DNA from: Methanobacteriota archaeon
Lineage (GTDB): Archaea; Thermoplasmatota; Poseidoniia; Poseidoniales; Poseidoniaceae
NCBI GenBank assembly: GCA_002718195.1
Contig: PBDU01000009.1
Coordinates: 4,972 to 45,093, forward strand
Direction: 5' to 3'
DNA: 40,122 nt
Shown piece after piece: positions 7,485 to 15,464 of the stretch; within the stretch, counting starts at the first letter, position 1; each line of letters starts with the position of its first letter. A model generated the notes under the pieces. That model was not told the DNA's origin. It worked only from the letters and a program-made list of their open reading frames with translations, and made no database searches. A program made the position numbers and the translations under genes.

Positions 7485-8074
7485 TAAACTGCCCTCACTG
7501 CCTGTCTAGATTGGCGATAAACATTAGTGGCTGTAGATTTCTTAAACCGCTGAGTTTGCATGAACATAGCAATTTCCCACTCAGTAGGTTGGACCTTTAC
7601 AATTCTTGACTCGACATGTTCAGTCAAATAATGTTTAAAGCATGGCTTATAAAAACGTAACTTCCGTACACTTTGTAGGATTCTATACCGAGCTCTAAAC
7701 CGTGTAGTTTCATCGTATTTGTTATTTGTCAGTGTAAGCGCATCAAATAATTTAGCACGAAGTACAGGAGGCAAATAGTGTAGGTTCAAACCGTAAAACC
7801 CACCAGGTGCTCTTTCAACCATAATGATAAGGGGAAACGTATCATAGTATGGAAGCGTTTCTTTATGCTTTGGGTCATAGAAAAACATATACATGTCACC
7901 CATACGTGGACGAGTAACACGCTCCAATGCGCTATCTCTCAATAGGGTTTGCCTATTGATGTTTCTTATATTCTTAAGCTTATTGCGGAACCAGTCTTGA
8001 GAGTCTTTCGTCCGTGGCTGGATACCCGCTCTAAATGCTTGAATTTGTAATCTGTCAAAATAACTTTCAGCCAT
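7484..8074 (-). CDS. Conserved phage protein of unknown function next to gp4
   Basis: This is a basic protein of 196 residues. It has a conserved-looking core with GDMYMFFYDPKHKETLPYYD, then GFYGLNLHYLPP and a C-terminal FYKPCFKHYL segment. I recall similar proteins in marine T4-like phages but no established function. Its position between head-completion gp4 and the tube-fold baseplate protein suggests a virion or assembly role. A TATAAATA motif lies only 6 bases upstream of the ATG, which would give a leaderless message, so either the start is further in or that motif mainly serves downstream genes. The stop overlaps the next start by 1 base. Confidence 0.75.
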   Translation of the reverse strand: MAESYFDRLQIQAFRAGIQPRTKDSQDWFRNKLKNIRNINRQTLLRDSALERVTRPRMGDMYMFFYDPKHKETLPYYDTFPLIIMVERAPGGFYGLNLHYLPPVLRAKLFDALTLTNNKYDETTRFRARYRILQSVRKLRFYKPCFKHYLTEHVESRIVKVQPTEWEIAMFMQTQRFKKSTATNVYRQSRQAVRAV

Positions 8075-8079
8075 ACCGT

Positions 8080-8087
8080 TATTTATA
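8080..8087 (-). promoter_or_regulatory. Candidate late promoter TATAAATA (minus strand)
   Basis: This is an exact copy of the T4 late consensus on the minus strand in the short gap between gp4 and the next gene. Its predicted start of transcription falls on the ATG at 8074. Chance matches of this octamer are expected in a window this AT-rich. Confidence 0.35.
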
Positions 8088-8089
8088 CA

Positions 8090-8536
8090 TCATCCTTTGA
8101 GGATTTTGATGCCTAATCCCTTCAAAGTATCCTCATGCCAGATAGCAAATTTATATCCACGGTCCAAACACCAAGCGTTTGCTGCTTTCCATTTGGATTC
8201 ATTCTTCATATAGGTCAACACCTCATTCAAATACCGTTTAGTCTTACGCTTTGGTTTAGCGGGTGGAACTGTTTGTTTCTTGGGTTTTATCTCCACTAAC
8301 CACTTCTGTCCATTAGAATCCTTGAAATAAATATCAACGAAGTATCTGTGTACTTTTTTATCAGTCGCACAACGATATGGGATAACATATTCCTCAGATG
8401 ACCACTCGGTTATATTATTATGACCGTCGAGGAACCTAAAAACGGCTCTTTCCCATGACGATCGATAAACCACTTCTTTGTGGTTACCCTTGTACTTTGC
8501 AATATTTTTTACCTTGTATCGGCCTTTATAAGTCAT
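8090..8536 (-). CDS. 4: Head completion nuclease-fold protein gp4
   Basis: The protein (148 residues from the ATG at 8536) matches T4 gp4 along its length: MTYKGRYKVKN, then YRSSWERAVFRFLD, WSSEEYVIPY, HRYFVDIYF, WLVEIKPKKQT and a C-terminal KWKAANAWC helix. The E and IKPK elements are those of a TnsA/restriction-endonuclease-like fold. gp4 acts after DNA packaging to complete the head before tail joining. An in-frame ATG at 8563 would add nine residues not typical of the family and would sit at the predicted transcription start, so 8536 is chosen. The gene is divergent from gp48, with back-to-back late-promoter motifs between them. Confidence 0.9.
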   Translation of the reverse strand: MTYKGRYKVKNIAKYKGNHKEVVYRSSWERAVFRFLDGHNNITEWSSEEYVIPYRCATDKKVHRYFVDIYFKDSNGQKWLVEIKPKKQTVPPAKPKRKTKRYLNEVLTYMKNESKWKAANAWCLDRGYKFAIWHEDTLKGLGIKILKG

Positions 8537-8543
8537 ATAAATA
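8536..8543 (+). promoter_or_regulatory. Late promoter TATAAATA for the gp48 operon
   Basis: This exact T4 late consensus lies 37 bases upstream of the gp48 ATG, in the gap between divergent genes and partly over the gp4 start codon. It likely drives the plus-strand baseplate operon from 8581. Confidence 0.65.
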
Positions 8544-8571
8544 ACATTAGATAATTTTAACACTAGCGAGA

Positions 8572-8579
8572 TATTTATT
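8572..8579 (-). promoter_or_regulatory. Late-like promoter AATAAATA for gp4 (minus strand)
   Basis: One mismatch from TATAAATA, read on the minus strand, 35 bases upstream of the gp4 ATG at 8536. It faces away from the plus-strand late motif 28 bases off, giving a divergent late promoter pair. Confidence 0.45.
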
Positions 8580-8580
8580 C

Positions 8581-9546
8581 ATGTCAGATTACCATACAGA
8601 GGCATTTGGAGATCCCCGTCAAGCAGTGGCACCTATTGCTTCTCCAAGAGAGCAAGCTAATGCAGCGGCAAAAGAACGTGCTAGCAAAATCGCATCTAAA
8701 AAGAAATTTGTATATCCGGGTGACTTAGCTTCGAAACATCCTGTTCAGACAAGAATATCTATTCTTCGAAGAAATACACAATTGGCAGAGCTTTTAGCTT
8801 CAGGGAATTCGCCAAGCACGCAAATCCTAGGTGATCTTCAAGACTTTACTCAAAATGCGGCTAATCAAAATAGAACTACCGACACAGTTGAGACCGCATT
8901 AGCTAACATTTATTTGTATGTTCCTTCATCTGTTTCAATTAATGACGCATTGCAATACGATAATTCTGAAATTGGTATTATTGCTTCTTCTGTTTTATCG
9001 GCGGCTGATGACGCAATTGAACAAAATGCTAGTAGTATAGAACAAGGGCTGGCAGTTATGGGTGGAATCGCCGGCGGAGCTGTAATGGCAGGAGTTACCG
9101 AAGGAGCAAAGGCCTCTGGTCTTAAACAGCTTGGAAGACAAGCATTAGGTATTGCTAGAAATCCAAGAACGGAAATGTTATTTAAGGCTCCATCATTAAG
9201 ACAATTATCTCTTAATTGGAAATTGATGCCAACTAATCAACAAGAATCAGATGAAATTTATAATATGATTCAGTTTATGAGAGCTCATGCGTATCCAGCT
9301 ACTGCTGGAAATGAAGTAACATTTACATTTCCAGACATTTTTCAAATCGATTTTATTACAAGAACTGGTGGTGCCGCTCAGATGATTCGATTCTCAAAAG
9401 CATATTGCACATCAGTTACTACAAATTACGGCCCTTCAGGACCAGCATTCTTTCCTGGTGGTAAACCCGTTGAGATTGACCTTACTATGACATTCCAAGA
9501 AACAGTAGTTCAAACTCGCGAAACTATTAAAGAAGGCGGTTACTAA
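8581..9546 (+). CDS. 48: gp48-like baseplate tail-tube cap protein
   Basis: This 321-residue protein starts with a polar Ala-rich region. It then has KKFVYPGDLASKHPVQTRISIL (about residues 41-62) and IYLYVPSSVSINDALQYDNSEIG, a pattern typical of gp48 in T4-like phages, where tube-fold strands precede an Ala/Gly-rich helical insert (here about 145-200). The C-terminal half has FKAPSLRQLSLNWKLMP and ends with strand-rich sequence on the tail-tube fold. gp48 crowns the hub and starts tube polymerisation. It is the first gene of the plus-strand baseplate operon, behind a TATAAATA late motif. Length is close to T4 gp48 (364). Confidence 0.75.
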   Translation: MSDYHTEAFGDPRQAVAPIASPREQANAAAKERASKIASKKKFVYPGDLASKHPVQTRISILRRNTQLAELLASGNSPSTQILGDLQDFTQNAANQNRTTDTVETALANIYLYVPSSVSINDALQYDNSEIGIIASSVLSAADDAIEQNASSIEQGLAVMGGIAGGAVMAGVTEGAKASGLKQLGRQALGIARNPRTEMLFKAPSLRQLSLNWKLMPTNQQESDEIYNMIQFMRAHAYPATAGNEVTFTFPDIFQIDFITRTGGAAQMIRFSKAYCTSVTTNYGPSGPAFFPGGKPVEIDLTMTFQETVVQTRETIKEGGY

Positions 9547-10256
9547 TGCAGTACTTTAGATACTTTCCTCAAATTGAATATGATTTAGATGCCAATGGGC
9601 AGACAAGAACTATTGTTGATACATTTCGTTTTGCTAAAATCGTAAATGACTATAAGGATGATATTACCTTTTATAGATTTTATGATATTCAAGAAGGCGA
9701 AAGACCTGACCACGTATCAGAAAAATTATACAATACACCAAATTATTATTGGACATTCTTTTTATGTAATCCTGAACTAAAAAGTTTAGAAAATGATTGG
9801 CCAGTAGAAGTAAATGAACTAGAAGATAAATTAAAACACAAGTATCCAAACAAAGTATTGACCATCAATACAAATGATTTCCATAGTAAGTTTGATGTTA
9901 ACGAGCAGATTAATGGACTGATCTCTGGTGCCACTGCCACATATATTGGTAAAGATAGTAATAAGGGATTTGTTACTATTAAGAATGTGACTGGTACATT
10001 TACAAATGGTGAGATCATTCAAGGTCAAACCTCTGGTGATACTGCAACTATTGGTACACAAGTTAATGAGATCCAAGCTCCTCATCATTATGAAAAGGAT
10101 GGTTTCCAAGTGCCAAGAGGAACAGCTGGCTCTTCAGAAGTTACTAATCTTCAGTATGAGCAGGGTAAAAATGATGCCAAGAAAAAAATTAAAGTGATTC
10201 GCCCTGAGCTAATTAGTGATGTGGCCAAGCAATTTAGGAGAATAGTACGTGGCTGA
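9546..10256 (+). CDS. 53: gp53 baseplate wedge protein
   Basis: This 236-residue protein has an N-terminal YFRYFPQIEYDL, then FRFAKIVNDYKDDITFYRFYDIQEGERPDHVSEKLY split over about residues 27-62, and YYWTFFLCNPE. This is the recognisable gp53 pattern (T4 gp53 is 196 residues). A Gly/Thr-rich strand region follows at about 125-175. gp53 clips the wedges to the central hub. The ATG overlaps the gp48 stop (TAATG), and the stop overlaps the next start by 8 bases, so translation is tightly coupled. T4 also places gp4, gp53 and gp5 together. Confidence 0.9.
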   Translation: MQYFRYFPQIEYDLDANGQTRTIVDTFRFAKIVNDYKDDITFYRFYDIQEGERPDHVSEKLYNTPNYYWTFFLCNPELKSLENDWPVEVNELEDKLKHKYPNKVLTINTNDFHSKFDVNEQINGLISGATATYIGKDSNKGFVTIKNVTGTFTNGEIIQGQTSGDTATIGTQVNEIQAPHHYEKDGFQVPRGTAGSSEVTNLQYEQGKNDAKKKIKVIRPELISDVAKQFRRIVRG

Positions 10257-11535
10257 ACAAGTACAGCTGCCGTCCGATATTAAACTTTTAAAAGTTGATC
10301 TTACTACTGGCGATGGCAAAATTGTCGATATAACAGATCTTATCCATGAGATCTCTATTTATGAAGCAATAGGACAAACTGCTGTTTATGGCCGTATGTT
10401 TATTGTTGATGGTACTAATGTGTTATCACAAGCAAATATTTCTGGTCAAGAAATAGTTACTTTTACATTTTCTAAGTTTGATACTAATGATGAACATATT
10501 TTCCATGTGATGAAAATTGAACAGGTTAGCATTGTTAACGAAACTGTTTCTCAGTATACTCTTACCTTTATTGACAGAGAATATGTACTTGATTCGATGT
10601 CTTTAGTTTCTCAGGCATATGAAGGTACTATTGACTCTATTATGAAAGACATTCATCTCAATGCCTTTGAAACAGAAATTGAAGAAGCCGATGCTTGTAC
10701 TGGAACTTATAGGTTTGTAATTCCAAATTGGAAACCACTACAAACTTTAGAATGGCTAAGTAGAAAAGCTATAGACTCAAATGGTGTGCCATTAGTATAT
10801 CTTAAAACTTTTAGACGTGGACCAAAACTTTTATCATTTGAAACTATGACAGCTGATGATAATATTGTTTGTGAGTATTTTATTAATATGTCTACCGATC
10901 CACAGGCTTCAGTTTCATCAAATCAATACGACTATCAAAACATTGCAAGAAAAATAATTAACTTTCGAACTTTACAGCATGGAAATGCATTAGATCAGAT
11001 TCGTGATGGAACATACGCGCAAACATATATTAATGTCGATACTCAAGGTAAGACTGCAATTGTTAAAGATTTTTCTGGAGAGGATGTTTTTACAAATAAT
11101 CCACGATTGAATGAGTATCTTCCAGTATCGATAAAGGCAAAATATGGTCCACAGGATCAGAAAATTACTGAGCTTTCAAGATCAAAACAGTCTATTTCTT
11201 ATCATCAAGGATCAAACTTTGGTAATCAATTCTTAAATTATAATAGTGAAACCCATGATATTGACACCATTAGACAAAACTATAATGGAATGCTCGGAAC
11301 ATATATGTATGAAATTACTGTACCTGGTAGATTTGATTTAGAACCGGGTCGATTGGTTAATATTACGTTTCCTTCGAATAGACTTCAAAACGAAAAAGAA
11401 CCTGAAGCAAATATAGATAATAAAAGATCAGGTAAGCATTTGATTTTAGCATGTCATCACCACTTCAAAAAAGATTCTTACCACTGTATTCTTGAAGTTG
11501 CAAGTGATGGGTTTGGAGAAGAATATGAGTCTTAA
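10249..11535 (+). CDS. gp27-like baseplate hub protein
   Basis: This 428-residue protein starts with a GTG overlapping the gp53 end. The N-terminal 230 residues have the strand-rich pattern of tube-like hub domains (GRMFIVDGTNVLSQANISGQE, then WKPLQTLEWLSRKAID at about 162-177, a well-conserved hub helix). The C-terminal part ends in FDLEPGRLVNITFPS and a strand-rich domain with HLILACHHHFKKDSY. In T4, trimeric gp27 forms the hub cylinder between the tube and the gp5 spike. It lies directly upstream of the spike gene with an 11-base overlap. T4 gp27 is 391 residues. Confidence 0.75.
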   Translation: MAEQVQLPSDIKLLKVDLTTGDGKIVDITDLIHEISIYEAIGQTAVYGRMFIVDGTNVLSQANISGQEIVTFTFSKFDTNDEHIFHVMKIEQVSIVNETVSQYTLTFIDREYVLDSMSLVSQAYEGTIDSIMKDIHLNAFETEIEEADACTGTYRFVIPNWKPLQTLEWLSRKAIDSNGVPLVYLKTFRRGPKLLSFETMTADDNIVCEYFINMSTDPQASVSSNQYDYQNIARKIINFRTLQHGNALDQIRDGTYAQTYINVDTQGKTAIVKDFSGEDVFTNNPRLNEYLPVSIKAKYGPQDQKITELSRSKQSISYHQGSNFGNQFLNYNSETHDIDTIRQNYNGMLGTYMYEITVPGRFDLEPGRLVNITFPSNRLQNEKEPEANIDNKRSGKHLILACHHHFKKDSYHCILEVASDGFGEEYES

Positions 11536-12778
11536 CAATATGATATTTTTTATTGGTGTGGTTGAGGATCGTAAAGATCCTAAAAGCCAAGGTCGTCTTC
11601 GTGTACGTATCTATGGAGATCATGATGCCGATAAAGTAAAAATTCCAACTGAATCTTTGCCTTGGTCGCAAGTTATGATGCCAGTTACTTCAGCTTCTTG
11701 CGCTGGTATTGGTCAATCAGCAACAGGTATTGTTGAGGGATCATGGGTTGTTGGTTTCTATATGGACGGAGAATCAAAGCAGAATCCTATGATTATGGGA
11801 ACACTGCCAGGTGAAGCAGGTCCAAGTGGAAGACCTGATGCTGGTTTTGCTGATCCAGCTGGTATTAACCCAGTAAGAACAGAAGGCCCTGATACACCTT
11901 ACAACGCTACAGCAAGATATTATAAAGAACACGCTTCAACAAAAGATAAAGTTAATTTAAGAAAAGAAGGTGTTGAAGTTGCTATTCCACAAAAAGTTTC
12001 AAGTGTAGTAGAAAACGAGGCAGACTCTTATTATGAAAGAACTACTTGGGATATGCCCAAGCCTTTTAAAGATATAAGACCAAAGTATCCGTATAATAAA
12101 GTAATTGAAACAGAAGGTGGTCATGTCTTTGAGGTTGATGATACACCAGGTAATGAAAGAGTAAGCACATATCATACTTCTGGTACAAATGAAGAATATA
12201 TGGCTAATGGTGATAAAACAGTTACGGTTGTAGGTTCTACCTATAAAGCCATTTATGGCAGTGACTATGTTTATATTAAAGGTAGTGCTAATATTACAGT
12301 TGATGGAGATATGAGACAGCTTGTAAAAGGTAACTATCATTTAGAAGTTGAAGGAAATAAAACGGAAGCTGTTCACGGATCTCGTCAAAGTAAAATTAAA
12401 AATTCTGAACATATCGAAATTGGACAAGACTTTGGCTCTAATGTAAACGAAAATTATGTACAAAGGATTGGTGGAGACGAAACAAGAATTGTTGACCTTA
12501 AAAGAAATACCACAATTGGTCAAACCGAAGATCTTACAGTAAAACAAGAAACTAGTTTTATTCTTATGGATAAGTTAAATATTTTTGCGTTAAAAGATTA
12601 TTCAACTACCACGGCTGGCCAACTTAAAATAACATCAAAAGGTAATATTACAGTCGAAACACCAGCAAGTATGACCACGAATGTAGAAACTGATGTGACT
12701 ACAAATGTTGAAGGCAACTTAACTGATAATGTTGTAGGCAATGTTGATGTTAATGCGACAAGGATTGATCTAAACTAA
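11525..12778 (+). CDS. 5: gp5-like central spike protein without lysozyme domain
   Basis: The 417-residue protein starts at 11525 (MSLNNMIFFIGVVEDR), chosen over an upstream ATG because it matches the usual N-terminus. Residues about 5-110 form the OB-fold (RKDPKSQGRLRVRIYG, then VVGFYMDGESKQNPMIMGTL). Residues about 190-417 are repetitive strands (VEGN, ITVDGD, VTTNVEGNLTDN) typical of the triple beta-helix needle. The lysozyme domain found between these parts in T4 gp5 is missing. The next gene supplies a PAAR tip fused to a peptidase, which may replace the lost wall-cutting activity. The product would form the membrane-piercing needle under the hub. Confidence 0.85.
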   Translation: MSLNNMIFFIGVVEDRKDPKSQGRLRVRIYGDHDADKVKIPTESLPWSQVMMPVTSASCAGIGQSATGIVEGSWVVGFYMDGESKQNPMIMGTLPGEAGPSGRPDAGFADPAGINPVRTEGPDTPYNATARYYKEHASTKDKVNLRKEGVEVAIPQKVSSVVENEADSYYERTTWDMPKPFKDIRPKYPYNKVIETEGGHVFEVDDTPGNERVSTYHTSGTNEEYMANGDKTVTVVGSTYKAIYGSDYVYIKGSANITVDGDMRQLVKGNYHLEVEGNKTEAVHGSRQSKIKNSEHIEIGQDFGSNVNENYVQRIGGDETRIVDLKRNTTIGQTEDLTVKQETSFILMDKLNIFALKDYSTTTAGQLKITSKGNITVETPASMTTNVETDVTTNVEGNLTDNVVGNVDVNATRIDLN

Positions 12779-13773
12779 TGGGTAAGTTAGCAATAAGACA
12801 AGGTGATTCATTAACTACAGGACATCTTTGTGCCACAACAACTACGCTTGCTCCACCAGGTCAAGGCGATGTTTATATTGAAGGAGCCTTAGTATCAAGA
12901 AGAGGTGATCCGACAGTATCGCATCCATTTCCTCCGGTTCCAGCTTGTCTTCCTCATGTCGCATCAGTTGGACATGGATCGCCAAATGTTTATGTGCATG
13001 GTCAAAAAGTTGGATATATTACTGGCCCAGCAGATGCAGGATCTATGATAAGTGCAAATGGTACAGTTCGAGTTGCAACAAATGCTGAAGCTGTAGCCCT
13101 TTTATTAAATATTGAAGTGTTTGAACCAGTTATCGACACAACAGTATTTCCAACGATTGAAGCTTTTGCCACAGAGGTAATTGAAGGAAGAGAAACTGAA
13201 GAGGCTGCTGGAGAAGATCCAGAAACTTTTGAAGCTATTGAATATGGAGATGGCGGTATTTCAAGTGCAAGGTATAATAATACTAGCCCAGTAAATAATG
13301 TAAGTGGCGCACAAGATACACCGGCTGTTACAACTGGTCAATCGGATAGTCCTGACCCTGATGCAAGTGGAACACCTGGATTAAATTTTTTACCGCATAC
13401 CGATCCAAGAATTAAAACACAGCTAAAAAATATTTTACAAAGCGTAGCATCAACATTAGGTGTTACCCTTGATATTACGTCAGCATATCGTTCACCAGCA
13501 TATAACGCTTCTGTTGGTGGAGCCAAAACAAGTCAGCATATGTTAGGTAATGCATGTGATATTGTTCAAACAGGTTGGTCAGATTCTCAAAGAGCAAACT
13601 TTATTACTACATGCTATAATGCTGGAATTCGTGGATTTGGTGTATATAATGGCTTTACACACGTTGACATTGGTAATAAAAGAGCTTGGGGTAATACAGG
13701 TTCTCGGACATCATTACCAAGATATCCGTGGGCGCAATCCGCACTTAGTCCTTTTGGATATGCGACATCATAG
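12778..13773 (+). CDS. PAAR spike tip fused to M15-type peptidase
   Basis: Residues 1-100 form a PAAR domain: an N-terminal RQGD and GH, then GDPTVSHPFPP, and HVASVGHGSPNVYVHGQ. PAAR proteins cap spike needles with a metal-binding cone (gp5.4 in T4). After an acidic, low-complexity linker (about 130-200), residues 205-331 match the Peptidase_M15_3 family. This carries the SxHxxGxAxD-type motif S252-Q-H254 to D261 and the HxD motif H295-V-D297, which are zinc ligands of D-Ala-D-Ala or L-Ala-D-Glu peptidases. The likely role is to cut peptidoglycan cross-links or stems as the tail tip passes the wall. It overlaps the gp5 stop by 1 base. Confidence 0.85.
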   Translation: MGKLAIRQGDSLTTGHLCATTTTLAPPGQGDVYIEGALVSRRGDPTVSHPFPPVPACLPHVASVGHGSPNVYVHGQKVGYITGPADAGSMISANGTVRVATNAEAVALLLNIEVFEPVIDTTVFPTIEAFATEVIEGRETEEAAGEDPETFEAIEYGDGGISSARYNNTSPVNNVSGAQDTPAVTTGQSDSPDPDASGTPGLNFLPHTDPRIKTQLKNILQSVASTLGVTLDITSAYRSPAYNASVGGAKTSQHMLGNACDIVQTGWSDSQRANFITTCYNAGIRGFGVYNGFTHVDIGNKRAWGNTGSRTSLPRYPWAQSALSPFGYATS

Positions 13774-13782
13774 GAGAATACA

Positions 13783-14787
13783 ATGTTAAATTGCGGAAAT
13801 AATACAGCACTTGATGATTTAACTGGTAAGGCTGATGAAATTAAAGCTAAACTGGCTGAAGGTATGGCTGCACTTGGTGATCTTGAGTCAAAAGCTGGAG
13901 AAATTACTTCGGCGTTAAATGATTTTGCAGCTGAAATTCCTACATTTAACTCATTGCAAGCTGATCTAAATACTGCACTTTCTCAAGCTACAACTGACGC
14001 GTCGGCGGCATTTGCTACCTTTAGAGAAAAATGGGGTGATGCAATTCCTGAGGCAGAAATTCAGGAATATCTTGATACAATTACCTCTATTGCAAGTGAC
14101 CCAGCCTCTTTATTAACTTTTGATCCGTGTAAAGCGTTTCCCAATAAAGAATTAAATCCAAGTACTGGAGTAGTAGAGCAAAAAGCTAAAAAGGGTACAA
14201 CACCAAATACAAGTGTAGATTTTAGTGAGTTTCTAGGAACACCTACTGGTGATGCATCTCCTACTTCTACGACTTATGAATCTAAAATTACGCCAGAAAT
14301 GACTGCATGGACTCAAGCAAGACGAGATAATATGGATAATCAATCGCAGTATTTTGAGACAGTGTATAAACCATATGCCGACAAATTTGCTGAAATGGAA
14401 CAAGATCCAGACTTTATCTCACTTGATAAAAAAATAGAATCTTCAGGAAAAAAATCATCTCAATTAATTAAAGAAGGTAGACTTACTGAAGGTGAAATGA
14501 AAGTACGTGATAAATGGAATGCTGCAGTTGATGAGGTAGATATTATTGAAGCAAGAGATGCGTTAATGTCTAGACAATTAATAGCTTATGAATTTTTGAT
14601 TACTGGAGAGATGCCACAAGAAACATATGACTCTGAAGCAAAAAATCCACAAGGATATCTAAATGGCGGTAAAGATGGAGCAATTCCTCAAGCCGATATC
14701 GATAAGTTTAATGAGTTAGCTGCAAACTTAGATGCAAATGTTCAGGGTGGAAAAGAGTGGAAGGCCTATAGAGATGCTAGGGCGTAA
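13783..14787 (+). CDS. Putative virion protein with N-terminal coiled coil
   Basis: I do not recognise a family. The 334-residue protein has an N-terminal coiled-coil stretch (about residues 8-85, Ala/Leu/Glu-rich with heptad spacing), a Thr/Ser-rich middle (about 125-165) and a charged helical C-terminal half. AGGAG lies 6 bases before the ATG, and the gene follows the PAAR tip by 9 bases in the baseplate operon. A tail or baseplate accessory protein is the natural guess. Confidence 0.75.
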   Translation: MLNCGNNTALDDLTGKADEIKAKLAEGMAALGDLESKAGEITSALNDFAAEIPTFNSLQADLNTALSQATTDASAAFATFREKWGDAIPEAEIQEYLDTITSIASDPASLLTFDPCKAFPNKELNPSTGVVEQKAKKGTTPNTSVDFSEFLGTPTGDASPTSTTYESKITPEMTAWTQARRDNMDNQSQYFETVYKPYADKFAEMEQDPDFISLDKKIESSGKKSSQLIKEGRLTEGEMKVRDKWNAAVDEVDIIEARDALMSRQLIAYEFLITGEMPQETYDSEAKNPQGYLNGGKDGAIPQADIDKFNELAANLDANVQGGKEWKAYRDARA

Positions 14788-14791
14788 CCCG

Positions 14792-14799
14792 TATAAATA
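14792..14799 (+). promoter_or_regulatory. Late promoter TATAAATA
   Basis: Exact T4 late consensus in the 37-base gap before the small gene at 14825 and the gp25 and gp6 genes. The spacing to the ATG (25 bases) leaves room for a leader with GGAG. Confidence 0.65.
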
Positions 14800-14824
14800 G
14801 TTAAAACAAACCATGGAGTGAATC

Positions 14825-15025
14825 ATGAGAGAACAAATGATTGAGGCATTAAGAAAATATGCCGAAGGTAACATTGCAATGCATAAAGCCAACGTGGAAG
14901 TCTATCTGAATAGACCAGCTGGTATCGGTGAACATCCACAGGTGATGGAAGAGCTGACAGAGCAGCTGAAAAAAATGGCTGAGTGGGATGATGTAATTAA
15001 CATGATCGATGAGTATTTAGGATAA
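14825..15025 (+). CDS. Small conserved helical protein
   Basis: This 66-residue protein is two to three amphipathic helices joined by a short loop with RPAGIGEHPQ. GGAG lies before the ATG and the stop is 1 base before gp25. Its place at the head of a late transcription unit with gp25 and gp6 suggests a small baseplate or assembly factor. I recognise no domain. Confidence 0.75.
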   Translation: MREQMIEALRKYAEGNIAMHKANVEVYLNRPAGIGEHPQVMEELTEQLKKMAEWDDVINMIDEYLG

Positions 15026-15026
15026 T

Positions 15027-15464
15027 ATGGCACGGACACAGACAAAATCAGACGCTAATAAAAAGGCGATTATTACCAGTAGAGATGTTCTCTATTCTGA
15101 TTTTGATCTGTCTTTCCTCAAGCATCCCAATACAAAAGATGTTACCATCTTAAAAGATATTGATGCAGTCAAGCAGTCAGTAAAAAATTTAGTACTTACT
15201 GCACGAGGTGAAAGACCTTTTGAACCACTGCTTGGATCAAATATTAGAACACTTCTTTTTGAACCAGTAGATGATTTTACTGCGTTTGATATTAAAGAAG
15301 AAGTTGCGATTACTTTACAAAACTTCGAGCCAAGAGCAAGAATTTTGAACATTGATGTCGTATCTGAACCCGATAATAATCGATTTAGACTTTCAATTGA
15401 CTTTCAAATGATTACTAATCTTCAAACTGGCACTGCTTCATTTTACTTAGAGAGAATTCGATAA
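15027..15464 (+). CDS. 25: gp25 baseplate wedge protein
   Basis: The 145-residue protein has the gp25/gpW-like (lysozyme-related fold) signature: DFDLSF near residue 26, DIDAVKQSVKNLVLTARGER (about 44-63), PFEPLLGSNIRTLLFEP and the conserved FEPRARI near the end. gp25 joins gp6 and gp53 in the sheath-initiating inner baseplate. T4 gp25 is 132 residues. AGGA precedes the ATG, and its stop overlaps the gp6 start by 1 base. Confidence 0.93.
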   Translation: MARTQTKSDANKKAIITSRDVLYSDFDLSFLKHPNTKDVTILKDIDAVKQSVKNLVLTARGERPFEPLLGSNIRTLLFEPVDDFTAFDIKEEVAITLQNFEPRARILNIDVVSEPDNNRFRLSIDFQMITNLQTGTASFYLERIR

